Made by a program: the position numbers and the translations under genes. From Mesostigma viride (lineage: Eukaryota; Streptophyta; Mesostigmatophyceae; Mesostigmatales; Mesostigmataceae), in the NCBI GenBank assembly GCA_009746045.1, contig RPFO01000594.1, positions 1,260,818 to 1,324,817 of the forward strand: 64,000 nt of DNA. The letters are read 5' to 3'. Each line of letters opens with the position of its first letter. Position 1 is the first letter of the stretch. Below, one piece after another: positions 45,201-54,200 of this stretch. The notes beneath the pieces are model-generated. The model was given only the letters and a program-made list of their open reading frames with translations, ran no database searches and was not told where the DNA came from.

Positions 45201-46852
45201 TTATCCACAAACACGGTGGCGGTGCAAGAGCAAACAGGGTGGACTTGCGTGCGTGAGGTAGAACAACCGGACATAGCCGCCAACGTTTCTTGATACACAC
45301 ACCGTATTGTCACAAACAACGGCAACTCACGCATTACTCGCCCATTTTCCCCCCGCATGTAACATGGGTTGGTATTGATCAATCGCATATCCATTCCCCC
45401 CCTCCCACCCACAACCACATGCACACACACCGTTATGCGGCTGTGCACGGCGAGCGCGCGGTCCACCAGCAGCTCCAGCAGCTCGCTGAGGGCCACCTCG
45501 GCCATGTCCCCGTGCACGCTGATCTCCTCCCGCAGGAGCAGCACGTTGGCTGGCCTCACGCCGCGTGGCCACGCCGCGCCGGCCGGCATCCAGAGTCGGC
45601 ATGCGGCACGACATGGCACCCAGCGTGGCCATCGGCGGTGAAGAGACGGAAGGCGCAGGCGAGGCAGGAGGGGGGCAGGCGGGCACGCATGATGGAGGGC
45701 ATTGAGAACAGCAGGCTTGAGAGGAGGTGGATGTGCCGCCAAACTATGAGGGCATGCCCACGCCACCAGATCAAGCACCACGGTCAAGGTGCCACGGTCA
45801 AGGTGCCACGGTCAAGGTGCCATCTCATCGCCAACACCATACTGCCAATAACAAAAAAAAGGAACCCCTGTGCGGATATGGCCAGCCTTTCCAGAAAGGG
45901 GGAAGCAGCTGCTGAAACAGAGCAGTGTACAAAGCGTTGAGCGCTGCGGGGTCGCATCGCCCAGCCTAGGCTTGGTCTGACAGTCGCAACGGAGAAGCCA
46001 GGACAGGTCATGAATATTGAAGCTTGATCAGGTAGGCAGGCGGGCAAGGGGACGTCCATAATCGTGCGCACATGCTGCGATAGGGCTCACCAATAATAGG
46101 CACAACGCCAGCTGTGAGGATTGTTGGTGGCAACAGGGGGGGGAAAAAAAGCCTATCAAAGCACCAGAGAATTTTCAACTCTATCTTCGGTGGACATTAA
46201 AAATTAAAACAACAGGCGTCTAGCGTCATGAAAGCAAGCGAGTGCAATATAGGAAGCTGCGGTGCGTCGCATGGCTGCGCGTGGTAGACAAATTCCCTTT
46301 ATGCGGTTGTGTGCATGGTCCTCATGAAATGCCGGCCATGCGGCCATGCCGGTCAAATGCGGCCATGCGGCCCGCCAATTGGTAGAACAAGAGGAACAAT
46401 TAGAACAAGAGGAACGATTGCAGATTCACGCATGTCATGACCGACCATCCACCTACAGCTTCTACGGCCGGCTGTATGTTATCGGGTTATCCAGATGTCC
46501 TACACCTTTAATGACACAACCACGGCACTAAATCTCAGCCAGGGATAAGTGCGGGGAAGATAGGACCAAGCACCGTAAACCAAAGGAACGGCAGGACTTG
46601 ACCTAGCTGTACATATTTTTCGACCTGCCTAAGAATGGTCCTGGTAATTAAACCCAGTTCGAGCTTAACTATTCCTACAGCACCTTTCGGCAGCCCATGG
46701 TTGGAAGTTCGAGGGGTGCAGAGCCACAAAAGATTACCTATGGCGATAAGAGGGCAGGGCCCGTTCTCGTTCTGAACAATTATAGAAACGTCGCGTTCAT
46801 GATATCTTATTTTCTTTAATTTGTAGGCAGTGTCGAAAATATTAGCAGCCAT
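30203..46852 (-). CDS. MINDY-1/2 (FAM63)-type deubiquitinase, 13 exons
   Basis: MINDY proteases cleave K48-linked ubiquitin chains. Exons (minus strand): 46852-46738, 45549-45431, 45117-45011, 44369-44282, 43092-42271, 39721-39259, 38214-38160, 35600-35519, 34316-34239, 33117-32983, 31896-31553, 31143-30942, 30388-30203. All joins keep frame with GT-AG sites, giving 931 codons plus stop. The catalytic Cys33 lies in [12 protein letters not shown] with the oxyanion Gln27. Conserved blocks are [18 protein letters not shown] with [47 protein letters not shown] (His611) and [20 protein letters not shown]-terminal parts are a Gln-rich stretch (exon 11), a ubiquitin-binding MIU-like helix [16 protein letters not shown] (exon 12) and a CaaX box, CVLM (farnesylation, membrane). 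Exons 5 and 6 insert about 400 low-complexity residues between Cys and His. Least certain are the start, the exon 6 and 11 acceptors and the exon 5 donor. Confidence 0.88.
31553..31896 (-). CDS. MINDY exon 11: Gln-rich exon
   Basis: CAG/CAA-type codons give long Gln runs between the catalytic domain and the MIU helix. The donor is a consensus CA|GTAAGT at 31552. The acceptor is chosen at ...CCCCACACAG|CTC (31897) because of its pyrimidine tract and phase; an alternative AG just before an in-frame ATG at 31962 also fits. Length polymorphism is likely. Confidence 0.65.
32330..32640. repeat. (CCCG)n / CCCGCTTG array in MINDY intron 10
   Basis: Tetranucleotide CCCG repeats are mixed with CTTGC and CTGC units and lie wholly inside the intron between exons 10 and 11. 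The Arg/Pro-rich frames across it are by-products. Confidence 0.9.
33118..33510 (-). repeat. 98-bp tandem array duplicating the start of MINDY exon 10
   Basis: Four extra copies of the exon 10 beginning lie upstream of the real exon, at 33509-33471, 33411-33373, 33313-33275 and 33215-33177. Each has an acceptor-like CAG directly before GTGGACGGCGACACC. Each then has 39 nt encoding VDGDTP(L/P)MRADFQ in the phase of exon 9, and a GT (GTCTTG or GTCATG) directly after. The real exon starts at 33117 with [13 protein letters not shown]. Inclusion of any copy would keep the frame. Confidence 0.85.
34420..34645. repeat. (ACAGGGG)n array in MINDY intron 8
   Basis: A 7-bp unit is repeated about 30 times with a few ACCGGGG variants. 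On the transcribed (minus) strand it is a long pyrimidine-rich CCCCTGT tract. Confidence 0.9.
34655..34830. repeat. 30-bp minisatellite in MINDY intron 8
   Basis: About five to six copies of GCCAGCATCCGGCACGGATG followed by CATCCT-type ends. It lies next to the 7-bp array, and the two together fill the exon 9 side of intron 8. Confidence 0.85.
36060..38040. other. Long AT-richer part of MINDY intron 7
   Basis: About 2 kb between exons 7 and 8 without repeats or recognisable coding sequence. Confidence 0.5.
38290..38737. repeat. 20-bp minisatellite of acceptor-like units in MINDY intron 6
   Basis: About 22 units. On the transcribed strand each reads TCCCCTCCACAGGAGAAGCC, a pyrimidine tract followed by CAG|G, i.e. 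a 3' splice-site look-alike. It lies about 80 bp upstream (in transcript sense) of the true exon 7 acceptor (38215). Confidence 0.9.
39061..39258. repeat. 28-bp minisatellite starting at the MINDY exon 6 donor
   Basis: About seven units. On the transcribed strand each is GTGCGCGCTGCTCCCTCATG plus CTGGCCAT. The first unit begins exactly at the exon 6/intron 6 boundary (donor GTGCGC at 39258), so the array repeats the donor context. Confidence 0.88.
40029..41990. repeat. (GGTGGAT)n array, 2 kb, in MINDY intron 5
   Basis: The 7-bp units GGTGGAT and GGCGGAT are clustered into runs, with rare GGTAAAT, GATGGAT and GCGTAT. Blocks of variant order recur (for example the runs around GGTAAATGG at 40178, 40658 and 41188), which shows block duplication. 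The Met-Val-Asp-Gly-Gly-Trp and His-His-Pro-Pro-Ser-Thr-Ile open frames are by-products. Confidence 0.95.
43365..44215. repeat. 36-bp minisatellite in MINDY intron 4
   Basis: About 23 units of AGTATGGCGGAGCAAACTGG ATGAGGAGTGCAAA type with variants. On the transcribed strand each unit contains GCACTCCTCATCCAG, again acceptor-like. It lies between exons 4 and 5. Confidence 0.9.
44374..44440. repeat. Triplicated acceptor region of MINDY exon 4
   Basis: CAGACGCAACAGC (transcript sense GCTGTTGCGTCTG) occurs at 44374, 44404 and 44424. The copy nearest the exon ends in the true acceptor at 44370. Confidence 0.7.
44522..44672 (-). mobile_element. Third retroposon family, 3' end, copy 2
   Basis: This is the counterpart of 5187-5341, located in MINDY intron 3. 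On the plus strand ACATGA-CTCC-GTTG-GGAG-A-TCATGT makes an intact hairpin with one bulge, next to an AAATT-type tail at 44522-44537. Confidence 0.75.
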
Positions 46853-48248
46853 GTTGAAACTTGTAAGTTCAGATTATTGAAAATTTGGCGTTTGTTTCCT
46901 CAGTGCTTCATCACTGCTGATAAAACAGGATGAATCACTTTCGCCTATCTCCTTCCAAATAAGTCGCCAGCAATTAAACCCCTTGCAGTCTCTTTAAAAA
47001 TCACAAGACGCCCATGTTGGATTGCGTGTGCATACCTCGAGCTGTTGCGAAATTCGACTTCGTCACGACTTTATTACAGTGCAAGCGTATCTACTGTGTA
47101 GTGTAAAGACTAGAGACTGCTGTACTGTACACCCCCCCCTTGATGTTTAAGAAAGAGGTCCGACCAATCCAGGGCTACGATCTTAAGTATTCTTACTACT
47201 ATGATTCGATTATACTAAGATCTACTACATTCTAGTACAATTATACTACTTTAAGAGGTCAAATCCAGGGTCTCAAGATTTAAACCTGAGAATCTTAAAC
47301 TTCAAAGGGGGGCTGTAGACGTCCCGGGCTTGTACTGTAGTTTGTACTTGGCGTGGTTGTCAGCCTGTCAGGAAAAACACCGCAGTGACCGCACTCATCA
47401 TCAAGATTCAGGCGTGGGCATTGCAACAACAACAACACTCAACAACATCATCAGGCAATCTCATCCAATGGTCTATCCAATGATGCAACCGTACCTGTCC
47501 ACGCTGAGTACCTTTGTTTCTTTGTATGTTTGTGATGTGTGGGCGGTTCCGCTTACGGCACTGTAGATAGCAGCTGATGGGAACATGCAGAAAACTTAGG
47601 ACCGCTAGCCCCTGCGCGGGTTTGAACTGGGGACTTCCGGATCCGACGGAACGACCAGTAAAAACTCCCACTTTATTTGCGCAATGCTTTATGTTTGTGA
47701 TGTCATGCTGTTCAGTTCTCTGCCCTCGGCCGTTTCCAAATCTCTCTTCCCATGCGCGGCGTGGGAAACAACAACAACAACAAGATGATCATGAGTATTT
47801 ATTTTCTGAATTAGAAAAGTTTAGCTTGCGGAATCTGTACTAAATTGACGGTTACGGCTGTAAACCCAAGCAGGTGACTTTTCGCTGCTGGCAAAATTTT
47901 ATGACGAGTCCGCCATGGCAAGTTGGCAACCCAGTTTCCAGGCAGGTGACGTTTGTTTGCATATGGCGCATTGCGTACAGTAATGTGCTTGATCGATCGT
48001 CCGCAGTGAGACTTGATTTAGCCATCGAACTTTTGAACGCAATCTGAGTGCTTTCAATCACTTCTTACCTCTGGTGCATTGCACTGTTGTTAAGTATAAT
48101 ACCGTCTGCCGACCACAGCACGCTTTTCTCCCGCGGACTATATTGATGGCATGACTTACACGTCTTTTAGGATGTCTGGCAGTTGTCATAAGGAATTCAA
48201 TTAGATCGATTTATGGGAATCCGGCGACATATATCTTAATACTCCCTT
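46853..48248. promoter_or_regulatory. Shared upstream region of MINDY (minus) and ARP3 (plus)
   Basis: The two start codons point away from each other and are 1.4 kb apart, so the interval must hold both promoters and 5' untranslated regions. It contains a short retroposon-like unit with GCGGCGTGGGA and a (CAA)n tail (47700-47785), a second (CAA)n run near 47425, and no recognisable gene. I could not point to a specific promoter motif. Confidence 0.55.
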
Positions 48249-51200
48249 ATGCGCGCCATTGCTGGAATGGAGCGTCGAGCAATTGTTCTGGACAATGGAA
48301 CTGGGTTAGTAACGTTGGTTTTTGCCATTAACAACAGATATCCCTTTATCAAGCACTGCGTTCAAGGGTGAATTCCGTTTCTACTCTACAGTTTCTTCTC
48401 TCTGCACAATTTCTCCTGGTATAGACGTTGTGATTGGGTTCCCTTCGTCATGTTGATGTCAGTGAAGTTGACGTTGATCGTCTGAACTATAGCAAGTTCA
48501 CACCAGAGTTTGATATTTGCACAATACCGTCTCGGTTGCTCTTTCCATGATCCTGGGCTCTCTTCAGGTTCACCAAGATGGGGTACGCAGGGAACTTCGA
48601 GCCCAACTTTGTGATCCCAACCGTCGTCGGTGTCAATGATACCATCACCGGGGCAGCTGCCAAGACACGCAAAGGCATCGAAGACCTGGACTTTCTGACC
48701 GGCTACGAGGTTAGCATACGGCTGTTAAATCTGTGGCAACTTATCCTAGAATTTATTCCAATAGCTTTTTCACCAAGTAAGTCTGGTGAAAGTCAAGGCT
48801 TAGCCTGCCTCCTCGCAGCCCTAAAGGTGTCTTGTCTGGAATAGGGTCAAGGGCACCGTCAGTCATATCTGTCGTCTAAGGTTGCTGCAGCTGCTGGTGA
48901 TTACAGATCCAATTGCTATACCTAACCTCCCGGCGCCTAGGCCGTACAAGCTCTTGTCTTGGTTTGGTCTTGCCTCGCGCACCTCCGTGTGGCATACCTG
49001 CGTGTGGCGTACCTCCGAGCTGCTGATGGGGCAAGGCATGGCTGGTGGCTCCACAGTAGGCCGCCTTGGAAAAAGGTAGGCCGCATTGCCCACCTGATGT
49101 GTGCTGGGAGCGCATCAGTTGGCGCGGCTTTTCCCCGCACATGCGTGGGGTGGTGGCGCGCCTGTGGAGTGGAACGGCTCTGATGACGCTTTTGTCTGAG
49201 TTGGGCGCTGTGCAAAGTGCTTAAAGGGCGACAGCCAGCGCACACGGCATTGCTGTGGAGGCGAGCGCAGGTGCCCCCACCTGCGCGCATGGCGTCAGGC
49301 ACCCACCTGCGCGCATGGCGTCACGCCCCCACCTGCGCGCACGGCCTCACGCCCCCACCTGCGCGCACGGCCTCACGCCCCCACCTGCGCGCATGGCGTC
49401 ACGCCCCCACCTGCGCGCATGGCCTCACGCCCCCACCTGCGCGCATGGCGTCACGCCCCCACCTGCGGGTGGCCGGCGTCATGTCTGTTTGCCATGGTTG
49501 TCACTGCCTGGTTGTTTGCCTGGACGACAACGTCTGACCTGTTCCGTGGCGCCGTGCGCTGGGCCCTTTTTCCCCGCTGGGCGCTTCCCCTCCGCTGTGC
49601 CCTTTTCCCCCGCGCTTGCCGCATTTTGTTGCGGCTCAGGCGCTGGCCAACGCCAAGAGCTACACGCTGGGCTACCCCATGAAGCACGGACAGGTGTGTG
49701 GAGGGGGGGGGCGTTCAAGAGAACTGCGCTTCCTCCATCCATCCAGTAGTTCCGTTGTAGAATGTTGGTGATAGGGGCGTGCCTGGACATGGGTACGTGT
49801 GTGTCAGCGGTCTCAACAATGGGAGAAGGGGTGGGCGTATGGGCCACTGCCTGGTGTTCGTCTCTGGCTAGCATGTCCCATTGCAAAAGGATTGCGGATG
49901 CGGTGCTGCTGTGGCAGTTTGTGCAAAACGTCGCAAGGACTGAAAAGCCCTGTGGGGGGCCATCAACCCAAGGGGCCCCTGAGGTGCTGGTGGTTGGATG
50001 CTTGCTTGTGCATGGCACACCTGCCATTCCCTCGTCACAACTATAGCCTCGTTGGGGGTTGTTTGCGCCCTTGTCCGCCCCCTTCTCGTGCTTTTACTGT
50101 AGCTTGCGGGTGGCTGCCGTGCTCTTGTGTGTGCCAGTTTGCTTGCATGCGGGTGGCTGCCGCTCTTGTGTGTGCCAGTTTGCTTGCATGCGGGTGGCTG
50201 CCGCGCTCATGTGTGTGCCAGTTTGCTTGCATGCGGGTGGCTGCCGCGCTCTTGTGTGTGCCAGTTTGCTTGCATGCGGGTGGCTGCCGCGCTCTTGTGT
50301 GTGCCAGTTTGCTTGCATGCGGGTGGCTGCCACGCTCTTGTGTGTGCCAGTTTGCTTGCATGCGGGTGGCTGCCGCGCTCTTGTGTGTGCCAGTTTGCTT
50401 GCATGCGGGTGGCTGCCGCGCTCTTGTGTGTGCCAGTTTGCTTGCATGCGGGTGGCTGCCGCGCTCTTGTGTGTGCCAGTTTGCTTGCATGCGGGTGGCT
50501 GCTGCGCTCTTGTGTGTGCCAGTTTGCTTGCATGCGGGTGGCTGCCGCGCTCTTGTGTGTGCCAGTTTGCTTGCATGCGGGTGGCTGCCGCGCTCTTGTG
50601 TGTTCCAGTTTGCTTGCATGCGGGTGGCTGCCGCGCTCTTGTGTGTGCCAGTTTGCTTGCATGCGGGTGGCTGCTGCGCTCTTGTGTGTGCCAGTTTGCT
50701 TGCATGCGGGTGGCTGCCGCGCTCTTGTGTGTGCCAGTTTGCTTGCATGCGGGTGGCTGCCGCGCTCTTGTGTGTGCCAGTTTGCTTGCATGCGGGTGGC
50801 TGCCGCGCTCTTGTGTGTTCCAGTTTGCTTGCATGCGGGTGGCTGCTGCGCTCTTGTGTGTGCCAGTTTGCTTGCATGCGGGTGGCTGCTGCGCTCTTGT
50901 GTGTGCCAGTTTGCTTGCATGCGGGTGGCTGCTGCGCTCTTGTGTGCGCCAGTTTGCTTACGGATGGCTGCGATGGCACATTATGGCCCCTGTCTCCCGG
51001 TCCCGTTGATAGATAGGGCGCTGCACGTGCGTGTTTTGGGATCAGCGCGGGACGCGGTCGTGTGGGGAGCCACAGGGCGCAGGTGGCTGCTGCGGGTGCG
51101 TCGCTGCGCTCGGCATGCGGGCAGGCCAAGGCTGTTCGCCCAGCGATGGTGATGGTTGTGTCATCATACCCCCATTGGTGGCCTGGGCCGGGTCATGCGC

Positions 51201-54200
51201 TTGTTTATAGCGATACAGCGGTGCAGTGGTCTCCCGTGCAAGGATGCGATGTTAACCCCTGCAGCAATAGTTGAAGGACAGAAGTCTTCCCTGCAAGCTA
51301 ATAAAGCAACGCAGCTCCCTCCTTGGTGGCAAGTGTTGGTTACACATCAGTTTCACAGTAGTTTCCCTGTTTGGCGGGTCAGCAAAGGGAGGGCATCAGG
51401 TGGCGCGATGATGGACCCACATCAGGTGGCGCGGTGATGGACCTGCAGAGAGCGCTACCTGCAATACTGGAAGGGGGTTGCGCGGAGCATTGGGTGCAGT
51501 GGTAGAGATGGGTTGTGCAGTCCTTGTCATTGCCCTAAGCTAGCAGCGCCCTGGCCAGCGCCCATATGATGTTGCTTCCTGCCCTTTGGTTGGACCGCCG
51601 ATACCCCCCACGGCCCCACGCATGACTGGCGGCCTGAAGGACTCACGCAACCGCGACCTGTGTCTCCTCTCTTCCGCTTTTGTGCTTTGGGTGCTTCCAG
51701 ATCGAGAACTGGGACTACATGGAGCGGCTGTACCAGCACTGCATGTTCAAGTGAGCAACCAGCCGTGATGGGAGCAGCAGGATGGCCGCGCGTGGGCTAG
51801 TGGAGGGGGCGGTGCTAATGGAGTCGGTGGGGTGGAACCGTGACGCTGGGACACACCTGCCAGCTGGTCATAGAAGCCGGCTTGAGAGGGAAGACCAGGC
51901 TGGCAGTCAGTCAGTCAGGCAGCAGTGTTGGAAAAACAGTTAAACGCCTGCTGTCGACATGGACGCCATTACTAAACGTATCACCAGAGTGGTCAGGCAG
52001 GTAGCAAACCAGATGTGCCATCGGACACCTCTTGCTCAGTGCTTCAGCGACCAACGTACCAGCCAGCCAGCCAACCAACCAACCAACCAACCAACCAACC
52101 AACCAACCAACCAACCAACCAACCAACCAACCAACCAACCAACCAACCAACCAACCAACCAACCAACCAACCAACCAACCAACCAACCAACCAACCAACC
52201 AACCAACCAACCAACCAACCAACCAACCCACCCACCAACCAACCAACCAACCAACCAACCAACCAACCAACCAACCAACCAACCAACCAACCAACCAACC
52301 AACCAACCAACCAACCAACCAACCAACCAACCAACCAACCAACCAACCAACCAACCAACCAACCAACCAACCAACCAACCAACCAACCAACCAACCAACC
52401 AACCAACCAACCAACCAACCAACCAACCAACCAACCAACCAACCAACCAACCAACCAACCAACCAACCAACCAACCAACCCAGCCGACCGATCGGACCGA
52501 CCGACCGCCCGACCGACCGCCCGACCGACCGCCCGACCGCCCGCACGCACGCCCGCACGCCCGCACGCCCGCACCGACCGGACCGACCGACCGACCGACC
52601 GACCGACCGACCGACCGACTGACCGACCGACCGACCGACCGACCGACCGACCGACCGACCGACCGACCGACCGACCGACCGACCGACCGACCGACCGACC
52701 GACCGACCGACCGACGACGACCGACCGACCGACCGACCGACCGACCGACCGACCGACCGACCGACCGACCGACCGACCGACCGACCGACCGACCGACCGA
52801 CCGACCGACCGACCGACCGACCGACCGACCGACCGACCGACCGACCGACCGACCGACCGACCGACCAACCCACCGACCGACCGACCGACCGACCGACCGA
52901 CCGACCGACCGACCGACCGACCGACCGACCGACCGACCGACCGACCGACCGACCGACCGACCGACCGACCGACCGACCGACCGACCGACCGACCGACCGA
53001 CCGACCGACCGACCGACCGACCGACCGACCGACCGACCGACCGACCGACCGACCGACCGACCGACCGACCGACCGACCGACCGACCGACCGACCGACCGA
53101 CCGACCGACCAACCGACGTACCAGCCAGCCAACCAACCAACCATCCAACTGCTTGCGCTGGTTGTCTCCTTGATCCAACTGCGTGCGCTGGTTGTCTCCT
53201 TGATCCAACTGCTTGCGCTGGTTGTCTCCTTGATCCAACTGCTTGCGCTGGTTGTCTCCTTGATCCAACTGCGTGCGCTGGTTGTCTCCTTGATCCAACT
53301 GCTTGCGCTGGTTGTCTCCTTGATCCAACTGCGTGCGCTGGTTGTCTCCTTGATCCAACTGCTCGCGCTGGTTGTCTCCTTGACCCAACTGCTTGTGCTG
53401 GTTGTCTCCTTGATCCAACTGCTTGCGCTGGTTGTCTCCTTGATCCAACTGCTTGCGCTGGTTGTCTCCTTGATCCAACTGCTTGCGCTGGTTGTCTCCT
53501 TGATCCAACTGCTTGCGCTGGTTGTCTCCTTGACCCAACTGCTTGCGCTGGTTGTCTCCTTGATCCAACTGCTTGCGCTGGTTGTCTCCTTGATCCAAAT
53601 GTGGCATCCTCCGCCCCCCTCAGGTACTTGCGCTGCGACCCCGAGGAGCACTTCTTCCTGCTGACCGAGCCGCCGCTTAACCCACCGGAGAACCGCGAGT
53701 ACCTCGCTGAGATCATGTTTGAGACGTGAGTATTCATAGCGCGCAGGCACCTCGCTCAGATCATGTTTGAGACGTGAGTATTGGTAGCGCGCAGGCACCT
53801 CGCTGAGATCATGTTTGAGACGTGAGTATTTTTAGCACGCAGGTACCTTACAGAAATGGTGGTTGACGTGTGAGTAGCTGCAGTGTGGAACACTCGGGGG
53901 CGGCATGGGGTAGCACGCAGGTCAGGAAACACCACGCAGGGTGGCCTCACTTGACAGGGAGGGGCCTTTTGAATGAGAGGCCATTCCTTAGCCATGTGGT
54001 TCAGCGTGCAGAGCAAGCCATGTGGCCCGACCAAGGTACCCGCCCGTCATCGAACCAAGGTCGATGAGAGTCGATGAGAGATGAGAGCGAGCCAAGGTCG
54101 ATGAGAGTCATGGGACGGGGTCGAGTGGATCCCAATAAAGGAACCGTCGATGCCAATAATTATATCATAGGTCGACAGGATGCTTCCAAGCACGTCCTGT

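Noticed and set aside
47600-47680. Possible minus-strand tRNA or SINE (AGTTCAAACCC B-box-like word)
   Set aside because: The T-arm stem does not pair and no A box is convincing.
50041-51152. Cys-rich and Gln/His-rich frames in ARP3 intron 3
   Set aside because: By-products of the 43-bp minisatellite inside an intron.
51911-53798. Pro-Thr-Asn-Gln / Pro-Thr-Asp-Arg and Ser-Val-Gly-Arg frames of up to 608 codons
   Set aside because: Translation of tetranucleotide arrays within ARP3 intron 4.
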